Assembly: GCF_003856525.1 (NCBI RefSeq)
Contig: NZ_RJVQ01000014.1
Coordinates: forward strand, 21,739-85,738
Direction of reading: 5' to 3'
Source of the DNA: Vibrio viridaestus
Lineage (GTDB): Bacteria > Pseudomonadota > Gammaproteobacteria > Enterobacterales > Vibrionaceae
Length of the DNA stretch: 64,000 bases
Below, piece after piece: positions 41,978-50,355 of this stretch. The notes under the pieces are model-generated. The model was not told the origin of the DNA. It saw only the letters and a list, made by a program, of their open reading frames with translations, and searched no databases. The translations under genes and the position numbers were made by a program. The first letter of the stretch is position 1. Each line of letters starts with the position of its first letter.

Positions 41978-42262
41978 TTAAGCGCAAATTTTTTGCTGCA
42001 AATTATTGTTGGGTAATTCATTACTATTGATTTTGGTTACATCAACAGTCTGAACATCCCATAATTTTTCAATCTGATTAATTAATGTCGAGATAGGTCT
42101 GTCACTATCTACGATAATTTCGACACTCGCGATTTTGCTGGCATGATTTTGGGTCGCCGCAACTTGTTTGATTACGAATCCGCGGTGTCTCACAACACGA
42201 AGTACTCGTTCTAGGAGAACGGGCTTGTCGTCAGCTTTGATGTCGAGAAGATATCTATCCAT
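41978..42262 (-). CDS. ilvM: acetolactate synthase II small subunit
   Basis: 94 residues with a single ACT domain (RYLLDIKADDKPVLLERVLR). It activates the catalytic IlvG. It starts 11 bp after the ilvG stop. Confidence 0.95.
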   Translation of the reverse strand: MDRYLLDIKADDKPVLLERVLRVVRHRGFVIKQVAATQNHASKIASVEIIVDSDRPISTLINQIEKLWDVQTVDVTKINSNELPNNNLQQKICA

Positions 42263-42273
42263 TACTGTTTCTC

Positions 42274-43920
42274 CTAGGTGTTTTCCAACATGTCATTATT
42301 TGACGCGCCTGGTGGTACGAGAGGCCATACATTTTCTTCTTCATCGATAACGACGTGAAGCATATAGGCAGTTTTACTTTCTAGCATCTCTTTTAGTGCA
42401 GGTTCCACCTCAGCTTTCGTTGTGATGGTTTTTCCTGGAATACCAAAGGCCTGTGCCAGCATCACAAAGTCGGGGTTATCATCCAGAATGGTCTCACTAT
42501 GGCGGCCATCAAAGAACAACGATTGCCATTGACGTACCATGCCCAGTCTTTGGTTGTTTAATAGCACCATTTTAACCGGGATTTGGCGACGTTTTAGTGT
42601 GCCAAGTTCTTGAACATTCATCATGAACGAGCCATCACCAGAGATCAGAATTGACTGATCATCTGGGCGGGCAACTGCTGCCCCCATCGCTGCAGGTAAA
42701 CCGAATCCCATCGTGCCCAGACCTGCTGATGAAATAAAATTCTGTGGATCTCTTGGCTGTATATGTTGCGCAGCCCACATTTGGTGTTGACCCACATCTG
42801 TCGATACTACTGAGCTGTCAGGCATCATATCTGAGAGTTGTTTTAGCAGTAATGGAGCGTAGATAGGTTGACCCGGGTGATCATAACGCCATTTAAATCC
42901 ATCTCTCAAGCTTTCACTGTGGTGATTCCATGGTGAAATATCATGATTCATCTCTAACTGAGGAAGAATAACATTCACGTCGCCACGCAGTGCCGCATTT
43001 GCTCGACGTAATTTATTAAATTCAGCCGCATCGATATCGATATGAATTATTTTTGCGTGTGGCGCAAACGTATCCAGCTTTCCTGTTACTCGGTCATCAA
43101 AGCGAGCACCTACAGCGATCAGAAGATCGCTTTCCTGAACAACCAAGTTTGCCGCTTTGGTACCGTGCATTCCAAGCATGCCAAGATAGTACGGATTATG
43201 TCGATCAATTGTGCCAAGCCCTTTCAGGGTACTAACCGAAGGCATTGGGTTTAGACGCAGAAATTCACGTACAGTATCCGTTGCATGAGCCAGTTGAACA
43301 CCACCACCAACGTATAAAACAGGGCGTTTAGCGGCACTCAACATTTGCTGAGCTTTTTCAAGTTCTTGCGAGTTGACGGTTGGAATAGCTGGTGGAGTAA
43401 ATGATGGTAGATTGGTAACAGGAGCTTGGGCAAGTTGTACATCTTTAGCGATATCAACGATAACCGGACCTGGGCGACCTGTTTTTGCCACTTCAAATGC
43501 TTCGGCAAGTGTGGGTGCTAATTCGTTAATATCGGTAACGAGGTAACTGTGTTTGGTACAGGAGAGTGACATACCGATAACGTCCATTTCCTGAAATGCA
43601 TCGGTACCGATCAGTGGGCTGGCAACCTGCCCTGTTATCGCGACTAGTGGAACTGAATCAAGGAAAGCATCTGCAAGACCTGTGACTAAGTTTGTCGCAC
43701 CTGGACCTGATGTTGCCATACAGACCGCGACATCCTGAGTCGCTCTAGCCATACCAATCGCCGCCATAGCAGCACCTTGTTCGTGACGACATAAAATATG
43801 CTCTACACCGCCGTCATAAAGGGCATCGTAGATAGGCATGATAGCGCCACCAGGATAACCAAAAATTGTTTTGATACCTTGTTGCTTCAGCGCTGCTACG
43901 ACGAGCTGTGCTCCATTCAT
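42274..43920 (-). CDS. ilvG: acetolactate synthase II large subunit
   Basis: 548 residues, full length and uninterrupted, unlike the frameshifted ilvG of E. coli K-12. The catalytic Glu is in [11 protein letters not shown] and the thiamine diphosphate motif begins at GDGSFMMN. It condenses pyruvate with pyruvate or 2-oxobutanoate at the entry to branched-chain synthesis. It is the first structural gene of the operon, downstream of an attenuator. Confidence 0.98.
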   Translation of the reverse strand: MNGAQLVVAALKQQGIKTIFGYPGGAIMPIYDALYDGGVEHILCRHEQGAAMAAIGMARATQDVAVCMATSGPGATNLVTGLADAFLDSVPLVAITGQVASPLIGTDAFQEMDVIGMSLSCTKHSYLVTDINELAPTLAEAFEVAKTGRPGPVIVDIAKDVQLAQAPVTNLPSFTPPAIPTVNSQELEKAQQMLSAAKRPVLYVGGGVQLAHATDTVREFLRLNPMPSVSTLKGLGTIDRHNPYYLGMLGMHGTKAANLVVQESDLLIAVGARFDDRVTGKLDTFAPHAKIIHIDIDAAEFNKLRRANAALRGDVNVILPQLEMNHDISPWNHHSESLRDGFKWRYDHPGQPIYAPLLLKQLSDMMPDSSVVSTDVGQHQMWAAQHIQPRDPQNFISSAGLGTMGFGLPAAMGAAVARPDDQSILISGDGSFMMNVQELGTLKRRQIPVKMVLLNNQRLGMVRQWQSLFFDGRHSETILDDNPDFVMLAQAFGIPGKTITTKAEVEPALKEMLESKTAYMLHVVIDEEENVWPLVPPGASNNDMLENT

Positions 43921-44065
43921 CGTAACCCTCCCGTGCAGCGATACATCGTGCTGCGATTATATTGTGTTGCGTTGTGTTTGCACATTATGTGCTACTCCCA
44001 TTCTTCCTGCTTTTAACTCTTTCAGAGTGGTTAGCGCTTTTATAGTCTGTATTTTGTATTACTGT

Positions 44066-44100
44066 AAAAAAAACCCCCGGACTTTTCAGTGCGGGGGTTT
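44066..44100 (-). terminator. ilv attenuator (rho-independent terminator)
   Basis: On the minus strand CCCCCGCAC / GTCCGGGGG with a loop is followed by eight T residues, 146 bp before ilvG. The upstream leader holds GCGCGGGGGC, which can pair with the 5' arm CCCCCGC to form the competing antiterminator. Confidence 0.9.
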
Positions 44101-44114
44101 TTAGAATCTTTTGT

Positions 44115-44201
44115 TTATTTTTCGTCCATTAGCCCCCGCGCGGAATCAATAATGACCACGACGATAATCAGGCTAATCAGAGATAGGACGTTTTTAATCA
44201 T
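44115..44201 (-). CDS. ilvL: ilv operon leader peptide
   Basis: A 28-codon ORF, MIKNVLSLISLIIVVVIIDS then ARGLMDEK. Sixteen of the first 18 residues after Met-Ile-Lys-Asn are mostly Ile, Val or Leu, the amino acids made by the pathway. It ends 15 bp before the attenuator hairpin. Ribosome stalling on uncharged branched-chain tRNAs would prevent the terminator, as for E. coli ilvL. Confidence 0.9.
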   Translation of the reverse strand: MIKNVLSLISLIIVVVIIDSARGLMDEK

Positions 44202-44398
44202 AATACGAAAATTGTGTTATATGTGATGAAATATTCTCCGTCCCTAGTGGTATCACATATATCTGTTAGATGACAAGTAAAAACTCATTCTTTTTTCATA
44301 TTATTGCATTCCAACAAGCCGTTATATCTGTATACCTAACGAATAACTCACATTTATATCGCATGTGAATGCTTTGTAATCAATAACAAAGGTCAAAG
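44202..44398. other. ilv/comM divergent promoter region
   Basis: About 200 AT-rich bases must hold the promoters of the ilv leader and comM. An inverted repeat TCACAT / ATGTGA (44348-44353 and 44363-44368, 9-nt spacer) lies 30 bp before comM; its spacing does not fit CRP. No ORF seen. Confidence 0.4.
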
Positions 44399-45925
44399 AT
44401 GAGTTTAGCTATAGTCCATAGTCGGGCGACGGTTGGGGTGGAAGCACCGGAAGTGACTGTCGAGGTATACATCAGTCGGGGAATGCCGGGATTTAATCTA
44501 GTTGGGTTACCCGAAACAACGGTAAAGGAATCAAGAGATCGGGTGAGAAGTGCGATTATTCACTCTGGCTTTGAATTCCCGTCAAAACGTATCACGGTCA
44601 ACTTAGCTCCCGCTGATTTGCCTAAAGAAGGCGGGCGTTTTGATTTACCGATTGCTCTGGGCATATTAGCAGCCTCAGAACAACTTCCGGAAGATAAGCT
44701 GTCAGAGTATGAGTTTCTCGGTGAGTTGGCATTGTCAGGAGAACTACGCCCCGTAAAAGGTGTCATCCCTGCTGCGTTGGCGGCAAGTAAGTTATCGCGA
44801 TGTCTTATTGTGCCGAAGGAGAATGGCGATCAGTCAGCATTAGTAGGGCCGGAGCAGCACAAATCCGCTGAATCTCTGATTCAGGTGTGTCGAGCCCTAT
44901 TTGGAGAATATACACTTGGACTTCATCGTGAACCTCCTGTCGCTGAGTCTGATGTTAACCCTGAGCGAGATCTTCAGGATATTATCGGGCAGCAGCAAGG
45001 AAAAAGAGCGTTAGAAATTGCCGCTGCTGGTGGACACAATGTTCTATTTCTTGGACCTCCAGGAACAGGAAAAACCATGTTGGCTTCAAGAATGTGCGAC
45101 CTATTACCGGATATGAGTGACGATGAAGCGATGGAAACAGCTGCTGTTGCGTCGCTCGTTCAACAAGATATCAATCAGAAAAATTGGAAAAATAGACCGT
45201 TCAGAGCACCTCATCATTCAAGTTCTATGGCGGCACTTGTTGGTGGAGGGTCAATCCCGAGGCCTGGTGAGATCTCACTGGCGCACAATGGCTTATTGTT
45301 TCTTGATGAAATGCCCGAATTTGAGAGAAAAGTCCTCGATTCCCTACGTGAACCGCTTGAGTCAGGCGAAATCATTATTTCTAGAGCTCAGGGTAAGACC
45401 CGTTTCCCCGCGCGATTTCAACTAGTTGGTGCCTTGAATCCTAGTCCTACCGGATATTATGAAGGGGAGCAGTCAAGAACCAATCCACAGATGATTCTAC
45501 GTTATTTAGGACGGCTATCAGGACCATTGTTGGACCGATTCGATATGTCGATAGAAATTCCAGCCTTACCCAAGGGCACGCTATCTCAGGGAGGGGAGCG
45601 TGGAGAAACCACGGCGCAAGTGAAAGCGAGAGTGCTTTCCGCTCGAGAACGGATGCTGCAACGCAGTAAGAAAATTAATGCGTTACTGGGAAGCCGAGAA
45701 ATAGAAACTTATTGTCCCCTTGTTCCAGAAGATGCAGAGTTTCTCGAAAATGCCTTACATACTCTGGGTTTGTCTATTCGCGCGTATCACCGGATTATCA
45801 AAGTCGCTCGCACGATTGCTGATCTGGCGAGTGAGGAACACATATCCCGACGTCATTTAGCGGAAGCTCTTGGCTATCGAGCAATGGATCGTTTATTAAG
45901 GGAAATCACAAACCAGATGATTTAG
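44399..45925 (+). CDS. comM: YifB/ComM-family Mg-chelatase-like AAA ATPase
   Basis: 508 residues. An N-terminal Lon-like ChlI domain (about 20-140) is followed by an AAA+ core with Walker A LGPPGTGKTMLA and Walker B GLLFLDEMPEF, and a C-terminal Mg_chelatase_C domain. ComM is a hexameric helicase that extends branch migration during natural transformation in Vibrio. Its gene sits divergently from ilvGMDA. Confidence 0.96.
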   Translation: MSLAIVHSRATVGVEAPEVTVEVYISRGMPGFNLVGLPETTVKESRDRVRSAIIHSGFEFPSKRITVNLAPADLPKEGGRFDLPIALGILAASEQLPEDKLSEYEFLGELALSGELRPVKGVIPAALAASKLSRCLIVPKENGDQSALVGPEQHKSAESLIQVCRALFGEYTLGLHREPPVAESDVNPERDLQDIIGQQQGKRALEIAAAGGHNVLFLGPPGTGKTMLASRMCDLLPDMSDDEAMETAAVASLVQQDINQKNWKNRPFRAPHHSSSMAALVGGGSIPRPGEISLAHNGLLFLDEMPEFERKVLDSLREPLESGEIIISRAQGKTRFPARFQLVGALNPSPTGYYEGEQSRTNPQMILRYLGRLSGPLLDRFDMSIEIPALPKGTLSQGGERGETTAQVKARVLSARERMLQRSKKINALLGSREIETYCPLVPEDAEFLENALHTLGLSIRAYHRIIKVARTIADLASEEHISRRHLAEALGYRAMDRLLREITNQMI

Positions 45926-46018
45926 ATAAACTAATGAGATAACTGGTTATGTTATATCCTCATGTTATTTGTATAATGCAGCCCAGTTTTGGTTGCTTGG
46001 AATATTGCTACTTTCGTT

Positions 46019-46906
46019 ATGCTCGGTTATCTACTTTTTCCTTTCAATATTGTGTTGGTGCTATTGAATACGGCACTCTGTTCTTTACTGATATGTTTGT
46101 GTGCCATCGTTAAAGTACTGCTACCCGTTAAAGGTTTGCGCGATTTCGCTACTCGTGGTGCCAATTACTTTATGTGGGTATGGGCAACCATTAACTTAGG
46201 CATTCTGACTTTGACTAATCGAGTACAGTGGGATATTCGAGGTGGCGAGGGTTTAAACCGGCGGGGATGGTATCTGATGATCAGTAACCATCTTAGTTGG
46301 ACTGATATCGTTGTGCTTTGTTGTGTATTTAAAAATCGTGTGCCGATGCCAAAGTTTTTCCTTAAGCAACAGCTTTTGTATGTTCCTTTTGTTGGAATGG
46401 GATGTTGGGCGTTAGATATGCCGTTCATGCGACGTTACTCGCGAGAGTATCTTATCCGTCATCCAGAGAAGCGAGGTCAGGACTTGGCTACCACCAGACG
46501 TTCCTGTGCAAAATTCAAAGACCATCCTACGACGGTAGTGAATTACGTTGAAGGCACAAGATTTACAGTAGAAAAGCGAAAGAAAGGACGTTCTTCGTAT
46601 CAGTATCTTTTATCACCGAAATCGGGTGGAATTGCGTATACGCTAGCGGCTATGGGAGAGCAATTCGATAGTATTATCGATGTAACACTTGCCTATCCGG
46701 ACAATGCAGAAAAACCATTTCGTGATTTGCTGATGGGACGTATGCGACGAATCGTCGTTAATATTCGCGAGATCCCGGTCAACGAGCAGGTGACAGGCGA
46801 TTACTTCAACGACAAACCTTATAAGCGCCAGTTTCAAAAGTGGCTGGGAGATGTTTGGCAGGAGAAAGATGACTTTCTGGCAACTATCTATAAAAAGAGT
46901 GAATAA
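46019..46906 (+). CDS. yihG: lysophospholipid acyltransferase family protein (YihG-like)
   Basis: 295 residues from the ATG at 46019; a TTG at 45989 would add ten residues and cannot be excluded because neither has a clear ribosome site. The N-terminus is hydrophobic. The acyltransferase motifs are SNHLSWTDIVVL (HX4D) and VNYVEGTRF. The length and sequence resemble E. coli YihG, a 1-acylglycerol-3-phosphate acyltransferase relative of the inner membrane. Confidence 0.9.
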   Translation: MLGYLLFPFNIVLVLLNTALCSLLICLCAIVKVLLPVKGLRDFATRGANYFMWVWATINLGILTLTNRVQWDIRGGEGLNRRGWYLMISNHLSWTDIVVLCCVFKNRVPMPKFFLKQQLLYVPFVGMGCWALDMPFMRRYSREYLIRHPEKRGQDLATTRRSCAKFKDHPTTVVNYVEGTRFTVEKRKKGRSSYQYLLSPKSGGIAYTLAAMGEQFDSIIDVTLAYPDNAEKPFRDLLMGRMRRIVVNIREIPVNEQVTGDYFNDKPYKRQFQKWLGDVWQEKDDFLATIYKKSE

Positions 46907-46931
46907 AAAAGGAGCCTTAAGCTCCTTTTTT
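46905..46931. terminator. bidirectional terminator between yihG and dsbA
   Basis: AAAAAAGGAGC / GCTCCTTTTTT with a 5-nt loop, between converging genes. Confidence 0.92.
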
Positions 46932-46941
46932 ATATTAGGAA

Positions 46942-47541
46942 TTACTTAGTCAGTAAGTAATCAATGAGTTCAAAGTAGTCATCGATAGTTTTGACATTCT
47001 GTGGCGTCGCAAGATATTTATTATTGACGACAACGGATGGCACACCTGTTAGACCACTGTCTTCAAAGTCTTTACTAAAACGACGAGCCATGGAATCTAC
47101 AGCGAAACTGTTGAAAGCATCATCAAATGCTTTCGCGTCCACTCCGTGAGCGACAAAGATTTGTTTTAATTCTTCGTCATTTTTAGGGGCAGCACGTTTA
47201 ACATGAATTTGGTCGAACATAACCGGAATCATTTTATCTTCAATATTGAGTGATACCATAGTTGCATATGCCTTGGCCATTTCTTCACCCATATTGCCGC
47301 CCATAAACGACACGTGACTTTTGGTGAACTCAGCTTTGCCTGCGAGATGTTCCTTTAGCTGTTTTGCGATGCCTTCAAACTGGTAGCAGTGCGGGCAGTA
47401 AAAAGAAAAGAACTCGTTAACGACTGGTTGCTCTGAATGAGGTCGATCCAGAACTTTGTAGTCTGAACCTTCTTTAAAATTGGCTGCATGAGCAGATAGG
47501 CTAACTAAGATTGTTGCAAAAATTGCCAACAGTTTTTTCAT
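46942..47541 (-). CDS. dsbA: thiol:disulfide interchange protein DsbA
   Basis: 199 residues from the ATG at 47541; the earlier in-frame start at 47577 would spoil the signal peptide. The signal sequence is cleaved after SAHA (residue 19). The active site is CPHC at Cys49-Cys52 and the cis-Pro loop lies in TGVPSVVVN. It introduces disulfides into periplasmic proteins and is coupled to srkA upstream. Confidence 0.98.
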   Translation of the reverse strand: MKKLLAIFATILVSLSAHAANFKEGSDYKVLDRPHSEQPVVNEFFSFYCPHCYQFEGIAKQLKEHLAGKAEFTKSHVSFMGGNMGEEMAKAYATMVSLNIEDKMIPVMFDQIHVKRAAPKNDEELKQIFVAHGVDAKAFDDAFNSFAVDSMARRFSKDFEDSGLTGVPSVVVNNKYLATPQNVKTIDDYFELIDYLLTK

Positions 47542-47570
47542 TATGAACTCCGTTTTGATATCCCTAACTA

Positions 47571-48554
47571 TCAACAAGGCATTAGGGTTAGGGGTGGTTC
47601 GTTAAGAGCGGCTATTTGCTCTTTTATTGCCAGAACTTGTCCTTCCCAATACTTCGGATCATTGAACCATGGGAAAGCAATAGGAAACGCTGGATCGTTC
47701 CAGCGCTTCGCTAACCATGCCATATAGTGCACCATTCTCAGACCACGTAATGGCTCAATAAGTTTCAATTCTGAGTGATTAAAATCGCAAAACTCTTGGT
47801 AACCTTCAAGTAAAACATCCAATTGAGTGATCTTTTCATGGCGTTCTCCGCTTAGTAGCATCCAGAGATCTTGCACTGCAGGACCATTTCTGGAATCATC
47901 AAAATCGACAAATATAGGCTCATCACGCCACAGAATATTCCCTGGATGGCAGTCACCGTGAAGGCGTATAGTTTGATAGTCACTTGTCCAGTTTAGCTCG
48001 ATTCGCTCGATCAGAAGGTTCAAATCGCTAAAGAAACTGCGCTCCAAATGCATAGGAATGAACGAAGAGTTTTCCAATGTTGCTTTCGAGTCGTAAAGAT
48101 ATTCCTGAAGCGCAATCGTTGGTCGATGAGAAAATGATTTACTCAGGCCTGCTTTATGAATACGACCAAGATATCGTCCAACCCATTCTAGGTGATCAAA
48201 ATTATCCACTTCAAATTGACGTCCACCCATACTTGGGAACACCGCAAATAAGAAGTCACCATAGTGGTGAAGAGTACTGCCATTAATATTCAGTGGTGAT
48301 ACTACCGGGATTTCTTGCTCTGCCAATTCCTGCGTAAACTGGTGTTCCTCCAGTATCTGCTCTCGTGACCAACGATTTGGTCGATAGAACTTCGTAACAA
48401 AGCGGCGTCTATCTTCATCGGTAAATTGGTAGACTCGGTTCTCATAGCTATTTAGAGCTAAAAAACCTGATTCGGCTCTGATTCCGATACTCTCTAACGC
48501 ATACCAAAGGAGATCGGGGGTCAGACTATCAAAGTGAAAATGAGACTGAGTCAT
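47571..48554 (-). CDS. srkA: stress response kinase A (YihE/RdoA)
   Basis: 327 residues of the choline kinase-like fold. The catalytic loop is [13 protein letters not shown] and the Mg-binding segment [10 protein letters not shown]. SrkA is a Ser/Thr kinase that counteracts stress-induced death. It lies directly upstream of dsbA, the conserved arrangement in which envelope-stress control is shared. Confidence 0.96.
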   Translation of the reverse strand: MTQSHFHFDSLTPDLLWYALESIGIRAESGFLALNSYENRVYQFTDEDRRRFVTKFYRPNRWSREQILEEHQFTQELAEQEIPVVSPLNINGSTLHHYGDFLFAVFPSMGGRQFEVDNFDHLEWVGRYLGRIHKAGLSKSFSHRPTIALQEYLYDSKATLENSSFIPMHLERSFFSDLNLLIERIELNWTSDYQTIRLHGDCHPGNILWRDEPIFVDFDDSRNGPAVQDLWMLLSGERHEKITQLDVLLEGYQEFCDFNHSELKLIEPLRGLRMVHYMAWLAKRWNDPAFPIAFPWFNDPKYWEGQVLAIKEQIAALNEPPLTLMPC

Positions 48555-48629
48555 AGTGATCCTTAACAGGAATAGTGGATTTAAGTGCTAAGAATCGACA
48601 GTATAACGGATTGAAGCAGAATGGTAATC

Positions 48630-48651
48630 CAGCCAGAACGAAATCTGGCTG
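48630..48651 (-). other. hairpin downstream of yihD
   Basis: CAGCCAGA / TCTGGCTG perfect repeat with a 6-nt loop between the yihD stop and srkA. It has no T-run, so it is probably a stabilising or processing structure. Confidence 0.45.
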
Positions 48652-48657
48652 AGACGA

Positions 48658-48924
48658 TTAGTCTATGATGCCACGCGCTCTTAAAATAGCTGTTTTGAAG
48701 TCTTCCTCATAATCTTTTTTGATTCCGGGAATGACGGCGTCTTTGGCGCTATTGCGCATTTTAAGATGGTAGATGAGGATATCGTCGGTAAGTTCTTCTA
48801 ATTGGCCTTGATAGCCAGCTTCATTAGCGAGCTTAATGATAAACTGGATTAAATTCAGTTCTGAATCTTTATGCCATTCCGGCTCGAGAAGGGCGAGTAA
48901 CTCTTCTACACGATGACATTTCAT
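48658..48924 (-). CDS. yihD: YihD family protein (DUF1040)
   Basis: 88 residues from the ATG at 48924, giving [20 protein letters not shown], the same length and pattern as E. coli YihD (conserved [13 protein letters not shown] and KDYEEDF). Soluble, function unknown. It precedes srkA-dsbA as in enterobacteria. Confidence 0.94.
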   Translation of the reverse strand: MKCHRVEELLALLEPEWHKDSELNLIQFIIKLANEAGYQGQLEELTDDILIYHLKMRNSAKDAVIPGIKKDYEEDFKTAILRARGIID

Positions 48925-49008
48925 TGGTTTTCTCCACACATTTATAATGGTTTCTTATAAAGCTACCAAAATGAGCGGCAAATACCAATGAGTTTCTTTC
49001 GGCAAGAA

Positions 49009-49040
49009 TTGAAAAAGCGCAGTGTTTGAGACTGCGCTTT
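49009..49040 (-). terminator. terminator of a minus-strand small transcript
   Basis: AAAGCGCAGT (49014-49023) pairs perfectly with ACTGCGCTTT (49031-49040). On the minus strand the stem is followed by TTTTTC. The nearest gene read in that direction is the 55-codon ORF ending at 49046, so the hairpin marks a real transcript there. Confidence 0.85.
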
Positions 49041-49045
49041 GTCGT

Positions 49046-49213
49046 TTATGCAGCTTCGGAAGTCTTATGTGAAATCGACGTAGAATTAACGTGTCTTTCA
49101 ACTGGGCTTTCTGCTGCTGCAGTTTTTTTGTGTAACTTTTGTGTTGCAAAGCTGCAACGGCGGCGCGAAGCACTCCCGTGGGTGTGCGAACATCTTACTG
49201 CAGTCGGGTGCAT
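49046..49213 (-). CDS. 55-residue basic, Ser/His/Ala-rich small protein or dual-function RNA, unknown
   Basis: ATG at 49213 with an AGAGAG ribosome site about 5 nt upstream, and TAA at 49048-49046 only 6 bp before a strong terminator. The protein begins MHPTAVRCSHTHGSASRRRC and ends SISHKTSEAA; it is hydrophilic, basic and has no signal peptide or membrane segment. It stands alone between yihD and a Spo0M-like gene. I recognise no family. The transcript could also act as a small RNA. The longer frames overlapping here on either strand run through the terminator or lack a ribosome site. Confidence 0.55.
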   Translation of the reverse strand: MHPTAVRCSHTHGSASRRRCSFATQKLHKKTAAAESPVERHVNSTSISHKTSEAA

Positions 49214-49512
49214 TTACTCTCTATGTTTACCTAACGGTCGAACCAATCCCTTTCCTTATACATGACCTAGAATAACTATTGAGTTTAACTTCTATTGAAG
49301 CGCGCCTCGTATTGGCATATATGCCGTTCCGAATAATCATCCAGGGCTAGAGTATGGTTTCATACTCACAATGGTTAGAATACCATCAACATATATGAAA
49401 ATCGATAGAGATCTGTTCAATCTTTGCGAGAATTTTTCGAATCTGACACTCTGGTAATTGAGTTTATCTCATAAACCTGTTTAGTATGAGATTAATCACT
49501 AAGGAGGCGTGT
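49214..49512. other. intergenic region upstream of the Spo0M-like gene
   Basis: About 300 bases hold the promoters of the minus-strand small ORF and the plus-strand Spo0M-like gene. A perfect 12-bp palindrome GGCATATATGCC lies at 49314-49325. I see no ORF or known operator. Confidence 0.4.
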
Positions 49513-50304
49513 ATGTCATTTATCAAAAAAACCCTCTCTACGTTTGGCATTGGCTCTGCAAAGGTAGACTCGGTTCTGCAGCAGGAAGTGCTTTATCCTG
49601 GAGAAAAGGCGAGTATTGTCGTACATGTTTACGGTGGTTCCACCATGCAAGATATTGATAATATTGAGATGCGGTTGTGTGCTCGTTATATTGGTGAGGA
49701 GCTTCCTCCTAATAAAGATCGCGATAATGGCTACAAGCGCCGTGTCCATAAAACACATACACTTGCCAGTTGGTCATTACCTTATGCGTTTAGGATTGAG
49801 CCGGGCGAAACAAGAGACTTTACAGTCGAATTCAATTTACCGTGGAACATGCCGATCACGGTTGGCGATACTAAAGTTTGGCTTGAGACCGGTTTGGATA
49901 TTTCTCTGGCAATTGATCCTCGTGATACCGATATTCTTACCGTGAGACCCGATCCTCTTTTAGATGCGGTTTTCTCTGCATTCGAAGAGCAGGGATTACG
50001 TCTGCGTCAGGTAGAATGTGAAGAGGCGAAAGGTTTCTCGTTGCCGTTCGTTCAGGAATTCGAGTTTGTTCCTACGACTGGACCATTTCACGGTCGATGG
50101 AGAGAGCTAGAAATTATTGCGTGCCGGGAAGCGGATAAATTAAAACTCTGGTTTGAGGTGGATCGAGCTGCAAAAGGTGTTGGTGGAATGTTGGCTAACA
50201 TGTTAGGCAAAGGAGAGTTGAAGCGGTATTTAGAAATTCCACTTTCTACACCAATTGGAGAAGTCGGAGATAAGGTGCTCAGTTACCTTGATGAGACGTC
50301 CTGA
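49513..50304 (+). CDS. Spo0M-like protein (arrestin-fold family)
   Basis: 263 residues from the ATG at 49513 behind GGAGG; upstream in-frame starts lack a ribosome site. It begins MSFIKKTLSTFGIGSAKVDS and shows the Spo0M N-terminal beta-sandwich with QQEVLYPGEKASIVVHVYGG. The name comes from Bacillus sporulation, but vibrios do not sporulate. The fold resembles arrestins, so a protein-binding role is possible. Function here is unknown. Confidence 0.88.
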   Translation: MSFIKKTLSTFGIGSAKVDSVLQQEVLYPGEKASIVVHVYGGSTMQDIDNIEMRLCARYIGEELPPNKDRDNGYKRRVHKTHTLASWSLPYAFRIEPGETRDFTVEFNLPWNMPITVGDTKVWLETGLDISLAIDPRDTDILTVRPDPLLDAVFSAFEEQGLRLRQVECEEAKGFSLPFVQEFEFVPTTGPFHGRWRELEIIACREADKLKLWFEVDRAAKGVGGMLANMLGKGELKRYLEIPLSTPIGEVGDKVLSYLDETS

Positions 50305-50315
50305 GGTTATTCGTC

Positions 50316-50349
50316 ATGACTGACTTTTCTCAGTCAGTCATCGTCTTTC
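50316..50349. terminator. bidirectional hairpin between spo0M-like gene and trkH
   Basis: TGACTGA / TCAGTCA with a 6-nt loop between converging genes, with a modest T-rich tail on the plus side. Confidence 0.6.
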
Positions 50350-50355
50350 TTAGTA

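Noticed and set aside
44348-44368. TCACAT / ATGTGA inverted repeat before comM as a CRP site
   Set aside because: The 9-nt spacer is wrong for CRP, whose half-sites are 6 bp apart, so no CRP claim is made.
48630-48651. Hairpin after yihD as a rho-independent terminator
   Set aside because: Perfect stem but no T-run on either strand, so it is listed only as an RNA structure.
48955-49173. 72-codon minus-strand ORF overlapping the terminator
   Set aside because: It reads straight through a strong rho-independent terminator and has no ribosome site.
49026-49265. 79-codon ORF on the plus strand opposite the small minus-strand ORF
   Set aside because: No ribosome site, begins inside the terminator hairpin and is antisense to the better-supported minus-strand unit.
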